Virus record (IMG/VR): IMGVR_UViG_3300025896_000137
Coordinates: 1 to 29,472 of that record
Strand: one strand, 5' to 3'
Length of the DNA stretch: 29,472 nucleotides
Source: a virus
Part shown: piece by piece, positions 1 through 9,866 of the stretch
Numbering within the stretch: position 1 is the first letter of the stretch
Layout of the letters: each line of letters starts with the position of its first letter
The notes under the pieces: generated by a model
The model's input: only the letters and a program-made list of their open reading frames with translations
Database searches by the model: none
Told to the model about the DNA's origin: nothing
Program-made: the position numbers and the translations under genes

Positions 1-1
1 T

Positions 2-3000
2 AAGGCCTCCCTTAAAGGAACTGTCGAGCGTGTTGCTGGCGGAATGGTTGAAAAGGAAACAGCGGCTCTGATGGAAGCGCATAAAAAAATCTCTAAGGAT
101 GTCGCCGAAAAGGTTGCAGTGTCCAATGTTGCCAATAGGATTGGTCAGAACCTTGCCATCACAGGACAAGTTCTTCAGCAGGAAGGCGGTGAGATAGGTG
201 GTGATTTAACCCAAAAAGCCACCGATGAAGGTCGTGTTCTAACCGGGGCAGAGGTGTTCAGGGCATTGGCCGCGACTGTTGCGGCGACGGGGCCTGAAGC
301 TCTGACTGACCGAGTTGTATTGGATGCCTTATTTGGAAAGATGCCGTGGCTTAAATCGCTTCCAGAAGCGACCACGATAGGTGGAAAGGTTGGCCGTGCT
401 GCGATTGCCGGCGGTGTCGGGGCTGGGATTGGTGGCGCTCAAGAGGTGGCGCAGACCTATACAGAAGAACTTGGTAAGGGCAACCCGATTGACGAAAAGG
501 CCCACAGGTCGGCAATTGATGCTGGTGTAATGGGTGCCATTGCAGGGGCCATGCCTGGTGCTGTTGGTGGGTATATCCACGGTCCCGACATTACTCTTGA
601 GAAAGATCAGGGCGCAATACAGGAAAACGCTGGAAAAAGCCCAAACCAAGTAACGGTTGAGCAGGTCAATCAACTGCGTGACGCACGCTTGCGCCAACTC
701 GACGAAGAAGAGCGAGGCATAGAGGGAGGTCTGTACAAGGAAGCGGATGGGTCAACGACACTCAGAGTCGGGAAGATGGGCCGACAACTTACCCCGCAGG
801 AAATGGGTGAAAGGCTGTTTCTGACTCGAAACCCTAATCCGGCGATTGTCGCAAAGCGTTTTGGCCTGATTCTCACCCCGGACTCGGCCGATACCGTTGC
901 GTCGGATATTGCGAAAACCGAAATTCCAAGCGTATCCAGCGGCCAGAAGCCATTTGACGGCGTGGATGAAGTCGCATCGGTCGCCGGCCAAGTGACAGCA
1001 TTTGAACAAGCCGCCAAGCAAACGCCCAGCGTTCCTATTCCGGAAGGCATACACCCGGAGCAACGGACGCCATCCACTCAAATAATATCGCCCGTTGACG
1101 AACAGCTTAACCAAGAGACAGGGATTCCACCTATCCAACCGGCGGCGATCCAGCAAGTAGACAATGGGCTAGATGTGGGCGCCGGCATGTCCGATCAGCC
1201 CGCTCAGGAGCAAGCGCAAATCCCTGTCGAAAAAACGGCGATGGAGATGGCTTTCGAGAAGGCGAGGAATAAAACCAATATCCCCGAACAAGCGGCCAGA
1301 GTTTCGCCGGAAGAGACATCAACGCTTGCATTGGTAGATCAGCCAATATCACAGATTCCCGATCAACCCGGTCAGGTTGCCTTGCAGAAATCAGAAGCGC
1401 AGGCACAGCTACCGACCCAAGAGGCCCAGCAAGCGGTCAAGACCAGTGAAATCCCCGGCGTGAAGTCACGTCAGGCGCTTGAGCAAGACACCGGAAAGCA
1501 GGCGACCACCGTCATCAACCTTGATGGTCTCAAGGCGATCAGCGACACCTACGGCCAAGAGGCGGAAACGAAGGCAATCAAGGCGCTGACGGAATCCGCC
1601 AAGGCGGCTGGGCTTGATGTTTACCATGTTGAAGGAAACAACTTCGCCGTACTTTCAGCGAATGCCATAAAGGCCAAGAGGGACGTGGCCGCCCTGAAGG
1701 CTCAGGCGGACCAGGTTCAGGTTGACCTTGGCGACCATGTTATGAATGGGATTCCTATCAGCCATGGGACTGCGCGGTCGCTTCCTGACGCCATTGCCAA
1801 GTCTCAGCAAGAACAGGTAAAGCCAAATATCACACAAAAGCCTATTCCTTCGGCCAGAGAGGTGATGGACAAGGCAAATGAGGAGCCTGATACCGGGGTT
1901 CTTCCAAAGGGACTAACCGATAGAAGGTTCTTGAAAGAGAGCTACAGATCGGCGGTTCAAAGCCTATCGAATAGCCTTGTGCCTGGAGGCGGGATAGCGC
2001 ATATCAAGGATGAACACGACCGGATAATTGGCAGGACAAGCAGCGTTAATCCTATGTGGTTTCAAGACTTCAAAGAGGTATTCCCATCGGTCAAGGCTGT
2101 TGACAAAGCCGTCAAGAAGGCGCTTGAAGGGAAAACCCTCGGTAAGTCCGAGGCTAGAATTATCACTGGATTGATGAACGCATACGACTCTGAAATTGCA
2201 GACAGCATTCAGGAGTACGGGAACCCAAACGATTACCGAGTAATGTACGAAGAAGAGCGCGATGCGATGGGCGATATAGGCTCAACGCCAGGTGAGTTCC
2301 TTATTGCAAAGCTCTACAACAAAGCTCTGGATTCAGGAATTCCTGAAAATGAAATTGTCTCGGTGATCGGAAGTCACCGCGATGACTACGCAGGCGCAAT
2401 CACAGCACTTGAGGGCATGATAGATGAAGCAAAATCAGAAACAGAGAATCAATATCAAGAAAACACCAATGCCTACGCTAGACAGGATCAAGGAAGTGGC
2501 CAAGAAGCTGCGGGGGTACGAGAACAAGAAGCGTTTGCACTAACCAATGAAAAGGATGGCGCTACGCCACAAAAAGCAAAACCCGATAAATCCGAGGTTG
2601 AGGCCGAAAACCGTCGCAAGGCAGATAGCGAGGCAAAAGACTTCCGGCTTTCCGGATCGAATAGACCGGCTGACATTGCCGTTGCCGGTGGGCAGCAAGA
2701 CCTAATTGGAAAAGACACGGAGACAGTCAAAAAGACAGATCAAAAAGAAAATTCCGATTCGACAGGTTCGCAAGACCTATCGTTTTACTACACAGACGGC
2801 AAAATGGGAATGACGAGCAACGGGACGTTTACCGCCGACAAAAGCCGGTGGGTTGCGTTCTCTCGCAGCGAGGCGATGTCGTTTGAATCTCGCAACATAA
2901 AGCCAGCATACGCGACAAGACACGGCGTGTTTACTGGGGTTAATTCTGGGTCAAGACTAAAGGCGACAAGTAATGAGCGAAAACCCAACCCCGTACCGAA

Positions 3001-6000
3001 CCGGGAAGGTAATTCACGTCCCGTTTCCAAAAAGGCGACGCCAGTACAGGGACAATTTGACCTATTCTCCAAGCCGGGAGAGTCAAAGCGACAAGCCTAC
3101 GCCGACCTGTATCACGTCATTGTCAAAGCCAAGCCAGTAGCGACAATCAGGTCAGCCGTTGACCATATATCTTCCCCTGAGGATGTAGGTCACCTTATGG
3201 CGTCTATCAGAAAAGACGCTCAAGAGGCTATGTACGCGGTTGTCACAGACAAGGCGGGAAAGATTCTCAGGGTGTTCCGGCATACCAAGGGCCACAAAAC
3301 ATCCTCATCGGTTTCTCCGCTGATTATTGTTTCTGAGGCGGCAAGCATTGAAGGCGCGAACACTATCCACCTTGTTCATAACCATCCATCAGGCAATCCA
3401 TCGCCATCGAAGGACGATGAAAGGGTAACGGAGGCCACAGCAAGATCGGCGGAAGGAACCGGTATGAGTGTGGGGTATCACGTCGTCATCGGTAAGTCGG
3501 CGTGGCAGGAGGTTGGAACGTCATCACCGACAAAGTTCGTTCCAATGCAAAGGAAGCACAGCATCCAGATAACCGAGCGGACATTTGTGAAGAATGATCC
3601 GTCTGACGAGACTATTGGGAACAAGGATAATCTTGCAAAAGCGTTCAGAGGAATCGACAGCGGTATACTTCTTCTAAATTACCAGCACCAAGTTGCCGGC
3701 GTTATCATGATGTCGGACGCTGAAATGCAGGCGCTAAAATCCGGCGGCGGGGAAGGTGCGAAGCGAATTCTTGCGGCGATTGACAAGTCTAACGCATCTG
3801 CAATCGCCCTGAAAACAGATAGTATGCCATCCGCAAAAAACATCGGAAGTTTCGTCAGCGCGATTAGGGGTAGTGGTGAACTTAGACTTCTCGACTGGAT
3901 TGATTCTAAAGGAGCTTCGGCTGCTGAGAGCGGAAATATTGACGCGCTATACAACTTGGGCGGCGTGTACACGTCAAAAAATACAGATCAAGAGTCCATT
4001 CCAGATAAAATCGTTGTTGACGGAATAAGTCGCCCAACCAGAAATAGCAACGGACAGCTTATTGCGCGCGACAAGGAAAAGTTAAAGGCATTCTGGCAGT
4101 GGTTCGGTGATAGCAAGGTGGTGGATTCTGACGGTAGGCCGCTTGTAATGTATCACGGGACTGGCGCGGATTTCACCGCTTTCAGTCATGATAGCGCCTA
4201 TTCGGGCGAGGGCGCATCGCAAACCGGCTCTGGGTTTTACTTTACCGACAATCCAGATAGCGCATCACGGTACGCGCAACTCGCGGTATCCAAGGGTGCG
4301 TCTGGGCGGGTAATGCCTGTCTACTTGTCGATCAAAAACCCGCTGTTCATCGACTTCTCCACCGGGGAAGTTATGGGGGCAGACATCAAGCTTTCCCGAA
4401 AGCAAGTGCGAGAGATGATTCTCGGACGCCCAAATATTCGGAACGCCGAAGAAAGTCCGCTGATGGACTTCGGAGACATTGCCTACGATGGGTTCGATAA
4501 GGTTCTTAACCAAGCGATCAACTCATACGCGGGAGGCTCTAACATAGCCGCTCTGCGCAATGACTTTTTCGGAAACGATCACGAAGCATGGCTGAAGGCG
4601 CTGTCCCGCGCAACCGGGCACGATGGGGCATACACGACGACCATGGGCGGTGACACGCATTGGGTCGCCTGGCAGTCCGAGCAGATCAAGTCGGCCATAG
4701 GAAACAGAGGAACATACGATTCAAGCAATCCGAGCATTGTCGCATCACGATCAGGGCAGCAGCGTGGTGCTACGGCAAATTCCGACAAAATCGTATCAGC
4801 CATATCAAACAAATTCGGCGACAAGGTTCTGACGAAACTCGGAAATCGTCTCGTTATTCCTAACACTGAAGCCGAACTTCGCGCCGAGATGGAAAAGCGC
4901 GGGTCGAAGTTCACCGACATGATGTTCTCCGATGAAGCGTCAAAAGTCTCGCGCTTCCAGACTCACAACGTCAAAGGATTCTACGACCCGTCCACTGACA
5001 CGTCCTATCTGCTTCCGTGGAACATGAAGGAATCCGAAGCGCCCGGGGTATTCCTGCACGAAGTAGGGGTCCACTACGGCCTTGAGAAGATGCTGGGCGA
5101 CAAGTATCCGAGGGTTGTCGGTGATACCGCGAAAATGGTCAGGATGGGCAGCAAGAGCGCCATGGATGCTATGCGTTCGGTCAATGCGGCGGAAGGTCTT
5201 GGGTTTGATCCTGATTCCCAAGACTTCAGAAACCAGATGGCGGACAAGATTCTTTCCGATAAGCGCATTGCACAAGAGGCGATAGCGTACATTGCCGAGA
5301 AGAATGCCAACCATCCATTTGTGAAGAGGATCGTTTCAGCGATCAAGGAATTCCTGTACAGGATCGGGTTCACCGGGAAGCTGGACGAAGGCATGTTGAC
5401 TACCATGGCAATTCGTGCGGCAAGACGTGGTGACGCCAGCGGGATTGTGGTGAATGGTGTGGATGCAATGCGGTCATCAAGGGCGCCAAATTGGTACTCG
5501 CAGATGTCCCGCGTGCTAGGAAATAAACTTTCCGCCAAAGGTTCTGTAGAGCAAATGAAGCGGGTCATTGAGGCGTTTCAGCGGAAAGGAGACTTCAAGG
5601 CCGAGGAGCTTGAATACAGCGGAATCATACCGTGGCTTGATGAACAGGAAGGCTCAGTAACGCGCGATGATATTATTGAGCAGCTTGCGCTGAATGCCAT
5701 ATATGTGCGCGATGTAACGCTGGAAGATAAAAGAAATAATGCCATAGACGACGCGAATGGAAGGTCGTCTGGATCGACAAAATTCGGTGAACACCAACTA
5801 CCCGGCGGAACCAACTACCGCGAAGTCCTGCTGACGCTGCCGATTGACTCAGCAGGAAATGACTTCCGGTCGCCCCACTTCGACCAGCCGAATATCGTCG
5901 CGCACCTTCGGGTTAATGACCGCACTGACGCCAATGGCAAGCGGGTCTTGTTTGTCGAGGAAGTGCAGAGCGATTGGCACCAAGAGGGTCGGAAGAAGGG

Positions 6001-9000
6001 GTATAAAGATACAGCAACAGAATCCAGGATTGAGGCTATCGGTAAGGAGTTGCAAAAACTCTACCGTGACCCTGATTACGGGGCCAGGGTGCCGCGATCC
6101 GCGGAGATTGCGTCTCAGGCGCGCGCACTAGAAAACGAGCGCGACAATCTTCAATACACTTCCGTTCCCAACGCCCCATTCAAGAATTCGTGGCCAATGC
6201 TCGCCATGAAGACGGCCCTACGTATGGCGGTAGAGGGCGGGTACGATTCAATTGGATGGACAGATGGTGAGACCCAAGCGCTGCGGTATCAGGATGATAA
6301 CGCAGAAACCATGATGAAGCGGTACAAGGGGATGGTCAAATTCTATGACGAAATCCTTCCAAATACCGTCAATAAGTTTGTCAAGAAGTGGGGCGGGCGA
6401 GTTGATAAATCGTCTATCACCACTGGTCCAACCGTTGACGAAATCAGGGATGGAGAAAACAAGGGCGCTAAAGTTAATCGGAAAATTCACATTGTTCCAA
6501 TAACGGATGGAATGCGAGAAGAAATACCTAACGGGCTTCCGCTGTTTTCCAGTGCTTCACGTGAAACAGAGCGGGAGACACCCGCCCAAAGCCTTGTTGG
6601 GGATAAGTTCACCATCCCGCCATTGACTCGTTTCCAGAAGGTAATCAGAAAGCTTCAGGACGAATCCGTCGTATTCCAAGCCGTTCAGGACGCGGTTGAA
6701 AAGCAAGGCGGGACGATAACCGAAGCAACCAACATGTCGGAGGCGATCAAGCGGTATCCCGGCAGGCTTGCGGCAGCGATGAAAGATACCACCGATAACC
6801 TTGTTGAGCCGTTCATGAAGCGGATACATGACGCCGGAACGACGATGGACGAGGTTGCGCTTCTTGCTTACGCGGAATTCGCGCCCATACGAAATGCTGA
6901 GATAGCAAAGATAAACGACCGCTTCCCGAACAATGGAGAGCCTGGTAAGTCTGGATCTGGCATGACCGACATTGAGGCCGCTGAAATCGTCAAGCAGGCC
7001 AAGGAACACCCAAATTCAGAGAATCTGTTTGCGCTGGCGGAAGAACTGCGAAGCATTCCAGAAAGGAACCTTGAGAACCGCGTTGCCGGCGGGGTGATGA
7101 CGCAAGAGCAAGCCGATGAATACACCGCCAAGTCCCCGAAGTACATACCCCTGAAAGGGTTTGAGCTAGCGGACGAGCGTGGCGTAACCGTTGGCACTGG
7201 GCAGGGGCTTTCAACCGGCAGCAAGCTCGACTTCCGGGCATTGGGTCGATCAAGCCGGGCTGGGCAGATATTCGAGAACACCATCCGAGACTATGAGATC
7301 GGACTTCAGTTGGTCGAAAAAGCCAACGTCGCAAGGACGATCAGGGAGTTCGTGAAGGCTAACCCTGACAAGAAGCTGTGGGATGTCGATAACGCACCCG
7401 AGAAGCCATACCTGCACAAGGGTGGTGTTGTTTATCAGGTTTGGTCTGGTGATAGGGTTATCGTTGAGCTGGCGAGCCAGAAGGACGCCAAGGCTATTGT
7501 TGACGGACTGAAAGCTACCGATCCAGATGCAAGGCTTGAGGAAGTAAGGCCAAGTCCAAACGTCCACATGCGCGAGACGCAGTTTGACCCAACCGAGGAA
7601 ATCCGTTTCATTGAGGATGGGAAGCCTGTAAGGATACAGTTGTTCAACGAGGACATGGCACGATCATACAACCGGTTGTGGCACTCTGGGGTGCCGGGTG
7701 GATTGACGATACTTAATAACTACAATTCATGGTTGAGACAGTTCTATACCCAAAAGAACCCGGCATGGTTTGTGATGAACGCCCTGAAGGATGTCCAGTC
7801 GGTCATCCCCTATGTAACAGGAGAGGCTGGTGTAAAGGTGGCCATGAAGGTGCCTGGCAATCTTAGGGGTGCATTCAAGGCGGCCTGGGCGATGCACCAC
7901 GGGCTGAAGGCTGAAGGTGGATGGGATGAGACCATCAAGCAGTTCATGAACAGCGGTGGTTACACAGGATTCTCGTATGTAGGCGACATCGAGGCTCAGA
8001 CACTTCGATTGAATGGGGCTATCGCGCGGTATACCCCATGGGACGAAGCCGCCAAGAAGTTCAAGACGGAAGGCATCAAGAAAGGCGTTGCTGCCGTTGG
8101 GGCCAAAGTCTTGAATACGCGGTTCTTCTCATGGATCGAGTCGATGAATTCGACCTTCGAGAACATGACCCGTCTTGCGGTATTCAAGGCAGGGATGGAT
8201 GGCGGCATGACGGCAAACGAAGCCGGGAAGCTGGCTAAGAATGCTTCAACCAACTTCAACACCAGGGGTGAGTGGGGGCCAAACATCAATGCTGTGTGGC
8301 TCTTCGCCAATGCGGGGATTCAGGGCACCAGGAACGTCGGTCACGCCCTGCTGTTCTCCAAACACAGGGAGCAGGTATGGGCGCTCATGGGCGGTCTTGC
8401 AGCCCTTGGGGTAATGGCTGGCATGATGTCGGATGACGATGACGATCTTCTCGATGACCAGCTACGAAGCCGATATTTGGCCATGAAGTTTGGCGATAGC
8501 CAGGTGTCTATTCCAATGCCGTATGGGTTCGGGTTCTTCGCTGGGTTTGGTCAACTGGTCGCTCAGGTCATCAAGCATCCAGAGAAGCAGGAGCAGCTCG
8601 CGGTCAAGATGGCAAGTCTTGCGGCGGATCACTTCTCGCCGTTCGGTAACCCACTGACAGACAAGTTGGACATGAAGAACATTGTCAACATTGCCCCAAC
8701 TTTGCCAAAGCCGTTCCTGAACGTCGCCGCGAACGTATCTCCATTCGGCGGTTCTCCGCTGTATCCTGACTCGCCATTTGATACCACGAGACCCGATAGC
8801 GAGAAGATGTGGACTGCCACTAGAGGGTCTGGATATGACGTTGTTGCTGAATGGTTAAACACGCTGACGGGTGGTGATAAGGTCAGGGAAGGCGCTGTAT
8901 CTGTTTCACCGGAAACACTGAAGCTATCGGTATCAACGATGTTCGGCGGCGCAGGAAAGCTCATGTCGGATATGCTGTCGATTCCGTTCGACGCGGCCAA

Positions 9001-9373
9001 CGAAACGCTATCGGCCAAGAAAATGCCAATCATCAAGAACTTCTACCGCGAGATTGACAAGGACGCCTATCTTCAGCGGTTCTATGAAGAAGCCAAGGAC
9101 GCTCAGGACGCCTACACTACATTCCGGAACTACCAGAAGCAGGGCATGGTTGACGATGCCACCGCGTACCGAAACGAAGAAGCCGCCTATGTATCTATGG
9201 GCAGGCTTGTGACGACCTACCGGAAGCAGATCAAACGTCTGAAGGACATGGAGGCACACATCAACAACAGCGATGCGTCGGCAACCGAGAAAAACATTGG
9301 CCTTGCCAAGACGAACAAGGCGATCATCGAAACAACGTCTACGTTCAATGACCGCCTGAAATCAATGAACTAA
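2..9373 (+). CDS. Giant phage polyvalent protein (5' end outside window)
   Basis: Probably a virion protein injected with the DNA that carries several host-acting domains. The frame is open from base 2, so the true start lies upstream; residue numbers here count from the first ATG at 44. Seen in order: two Gly/Ala-rich hydrophobic stretches (about 114-178); a Pro/Gln-rich linker; a GGDEF-like domain (about 488-600) with EGNNF at 530-534 instead of GGDEF; a RadC/JAB-like domain (about 1019-1160) with HNHPSG at 1112-1117 and D1125; an ADP-ribosyltransferase-like domain (about 1345-1560) with YHGT at 1370, GFYFTD at 1397 and QSEQ at 1544; HEVGVH at 1672-1677 (HExxxH); a domain with QSDWHQ at 1975-1980; and a C-terminal module with KNPAWF near 2571 and a hydrophobic helix (2777-2795) followed by a run of Asp. 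This multi-domain style matches the polyvalent/LPD proteins of phages. The domain names are by eye; the family call is secure and the individual activities are not tested. Confidence 0.9.
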   Translation, partial: KASLKGTVERVAGGMVEKETAALMEAHKKISKDVAEKVAVSNVANRIGQNLAITGQVLQQEGGEIGGDLTQKATDEGRVLTGAEVFRALAATVAATGPEALTDRVVLDALFGKMPWLKSLPEATTIGGKVGRAAIAGGVGAGIGGAQEVAQTYTEELGKGNPIDEKAHRSAIDAGVMGAIAGAMPGAVGGYIHGPDITLEKDQGAIQENAGKSPNQVTVEQVNQLRDARLRQLDEEERGIEGGLYKEADGSTTLRVGKMGRQLTPQEMGERLFLTRNPNPAIVAKRFGLILTPDSADTVASDIAKTEIPSVSSGQKPFDGVDEVASVAGQVTAFEQAAKQTPSVPIPEGIHPEQRTPSTQIISPVDEQLNQETGIPPIQPAAIQQVDNGLDVGAGMSDQPAQEQAQIPVEKTAMEMAFEKARNKTNIPEQAARVSPEETSTLALVDQPISQIPDQPGQVALQKSEAQAQLPTQEAQQAVKTSEIPGVKSRQALEQDTGKQATTVINLDGLKAISDTYGQEAETKAIKALTESAKAAGLDVYHVEGNNFAVLSANAIKAKRDVAALKAQADQVQVDLGDHVMNGIPISHGTARSLPDAIAKSQQEQVKPNITQKPIPSAREVMDKANEEPDTGVLPKGLTDRRFLKESYRSAVQSLSNSLVPGGGIAHIKDEHDRIIGRTSSVNPMWFQDFKEVFPSVKAVDKAVKKALEGKTLGKSEARIITGLMNAYDSEIADSIQEYGNPNDYRVMYEEERDAMGDIGSTPGEFLIAKLYNKALDSGIPENEIVSVIGSHRDDYAGAITALEGMIDEAKSETENQYQENTNAYARQDQGSGQEAAGVREQEAFALTNEKDGATPQKAKPDKSEVEAENRRKADSEAKDFRLSGSNRPADIAVAGGQQDLIGKDTETVKKTDQKENSDSTGSQDLSFYYTDGKMGMTSNGTFTADKSRWVAFSRSEAMSFESRNIKPAYATRHGVFTGVNSGSRLKATSNERKPNPVPNREGNSRPVSKKATPVQGQFDLFSKPGESKRQAYADLYHVIVKAKPVATIRSAVDHISSPEDVGHLMASIRKDAQEAMYAVVTDKAGKILRVFRHTKGHKTSSSVSPLIIVSEAASIEGANTIHLVHNHPSGNPSPSKDDERVTEATARSAEGTGMSVGYHVVIGKSAWQEVGTSSPTKFVPMQRKHSIQITERTFVKNDPSDETIGNKDNLAKAFRGIDSGILLLNYQHQVAGVIMMSDAEMQALKSGGGEGAKRILAAIDKSNASAIALKTDSMPSAKNIGSFVSAIRGSGELRLLDWIDSKGASAAESGNIDALYNLGGVYTSKNTDQESIPDKIVVDGISRPTRNSNGQLIARDKEKLKAFWQWFGDSKVVDSDGRPLVMYHGTGADFTAFSHDSAYSGEGASQTGSGFYFTDNPDSASRYAQLAVSKGASGRVMPVYLSIKNPLFIDFSTGEVMGADIKLSRKQVREMILGRPNIRNAEESPLMDFGDIAYDGFDKVLNQAINSYAGGSNIAALRNDFFGNDHEAWLKALSRATGHDGAYTTTMGGDTHWVAWQSEQIKSAIGNRGTYDSSNPSIVASRSGQQRGATANSDKIVSAISNKFGDKVLTKLGNRLVIPNTEAELRAEMEKRGSKFTDMMFSDEASKVSRFQTHNVKGFYDPSTDTSYLLPWNMKESEAPGVFLHEVGVHYGLEKMLGDKYPRVVGDTAKMVRMGSKSAMDAMRSVNAAEGLGFDPDSQDFRNQMADKILSDKRIAQEAIAYIAEKNANHPFVKRIVSAIKEFLYRIGFTGKLDEGMLTTMAIRAARRGDASGIVVNGVDAMRSSRAPNWYSQMSRVLGNKLSAKGSVEQMKRVIEAFQRKGDFKAEELEYSGIIPWLDEQEGSVTRDDIIEQLALNAIYVRDVTLEDKRNNAIDDANGRSSGSTKFGEHQLPGGTNYREVLLTLPIDSAGNDFRSPHFDQPNIVAHLRVNDRTDANGKRVLFVEEVQSDWHQEGRKKGYKDTATESRIEAIGKELQKLYRDPDYGARVPRSAEIASQARALENERDNLQYTSVPNAPFKNSWPMLAMKTALRMAVEGGYDSIGWTDGETQALRYQDDNAETMMKRYKGMVKFYDEILPNTVNKFVKKWGGRVDKSSITTGPTVDEIRDGENKGAKVNRKIHIVPITDGMREEIPNGLPLFSSASRETERETPAQSLVGDKFTIPPLTRFQKVIRKLQDESVVFQAVQDAVEKQGGTITEATNMSEAIKRYPGRLAAAMKDTTDNLVEPFMKRIHDAGTTMDEVALLAYAEFAPIRNAEIAKINDRFPNNGEPGKSGSGMTDIEAAEIVKQAKEHPNSENLFALAEELRSIPERNLENRVAGGVMTQEQADEYTAKSPKYIPLKGFELADERGVTVGTGQGLSTGSKLDFRALGRSSRAGQIFENTIRDYEIGLQLVEKANVARTIREFVKANPDKKLWDVDNAPEKPYLHKGGVVYQVWSGDRVIVELASQKDAKAIVDGLKATDPDARLEEVRPSPNVHMRETQFDPTEEIRFIEDGKPVRIQLFNEDMARSYNRLWHSGVPGGLTILNNYNSWLRQFYTQKNPAWFVMNALKDVQSVIPYVTGEAGVKVAMKVPGNLRGAFKAAWAMHHGLKAEGGWDETIKQFMNSGGYTGFSYVGDIEAQTLRLNGAIARYTPWDEAAKKFKTEGIKKGVAAVGAKVLNTRFFSWIESMNSTFENMTRLAVFKAGMDGGMTANEAGKLAKNASTNFNTRGEWGPNINAVWLFANAGIQGTRNVGHALLFSKHREQVWALMGGLAALGVMAGMMSDDDDDLLDDQLRSRYLAMKFGDSQVSIPMPYGFGFFAGFGQLVAQVIKHPEKQEQLAVKMASLAADHFSPFGNPLTDKLDMKNIVNIAPTLPKPFLNVAANVSPFGGSPLYPDSPFDTTRPDSEKMWTATRGSGYDVVAEWLNTLTGGDKVREGAVSVSPETLKLSVSTMFGGAGKLMSDMLSIPFDAANETLSAKKMPIIKNFYREIDKDAYLQRFYEEAKDAQDAYTTFRNYQKQGMVDDATAYRNEEAAYVSMGRLVTTYRKQIKRLKDMEAHINNSDASATEKNIGLAKTNKAIIETTSTFNDRLKSMN

Positions 9374-9642
9374 CGCCCGTACAGGACTCTGTTTCGCGTG
9401 TCACGCCTGTCATCGTCCAGGCGGTGCTGCTCCTGCACCTCTTCGATGCGGCGGTTCTGATCTTCGATGGCATCCTCTTGCCGTTGAACGTCTTGCTGCC
9501 GCTGGAAATCCGCTTCGCTCCTGTCCTCGATTCGCTGCACCTGTACGTCAATATCGTCGATCTCCTTTCCAATGTCGTCGTAAACACCAGCAAAGGAATT
9601 GATCGAAATGAACGCCAAGAAAATTGTCAGGTATTTATACAT
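9370..9642 (-). CDS. Small secreted coiled-coil protein
   Basis: A 90-residue protein with a short basic start and a hydrophobic stretch ending in SFA, consistent with a signal peptide cleaved before GVYDD. The rest is highly charged and heptad-like (many Asp, Glu, Gln, Arg), predicted to be coiled coil in the periplasm. The ATG at 9642 is chosen because GGAGAAA lies just upstream and because an earlier in-frame start would extend the signal peptide unnaturally. The start overlaps the end of the preceding gene by 8 bases, so translation is probably coupled. Its stop codon overlaps the stop of the converging polyvalent gene. A role in the envelope during infection is possible; no family is recognised. 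Confidence 0.6.
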   Translation of the reverse strand: MYKYLTIFLAFISINSFAGVYDDIGKEIDDIDVQVQRIEDRSEADFQRQQDVQRQEDAIEDQNRRIEEVQEQHRLDDDRRDTRNRVLYGR

Positions 9643-9832
9643 TAAGTTTCTCCATGTTTGGGAATTCTTCATCGTCGGTTAAAGTCCAGACGACGCCATC
9701 GTTGCTTGTGTAAACATGCCCGTCATCGAAAGTCACAATAATGGAACCAAGCGGAAGCAAATACGGGATGCTATCGTGGATTCCTTCAACCGTCTCCGGA
9801 TTAAGTATAACCAGGCCTTTGAAGTTTGCCAT
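9635..9832 (-). CDS. Hypothetical 65-residue protein
   Basis: Unrecognised. The sequence is short, mainly beta-like (alternating hydrophobic residues, a DDGHVYTSNDG turn-rich segment) and acidic toward the end, with no cysteines and no membrane segment. GGAG lies five bases before the ATG at 9832. It is followed with an 8-base overlap by the secreted coiled-coil gene, placing both in the leftward operon. The strong ribosome site and coupling support a real gene. Confidence 0.6.
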   Translation of the reverse strand: MANFKGLVILNPETVEGIHDSIPYLLPLGSIIVTFDDGHVYTSNDGVVWTLTDDEEFPNMEKLNV

Positions 9833-9866
9833 TAGCTCCGAGCCTCTTTCGTGGTGTTAGCCGTCT

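Noticed and set aside
9393-9403. GCGTGACACGC palindrome as a leftward terminator
   Set aside because: No T run follows on the minus strand and it lies inside the coding region.
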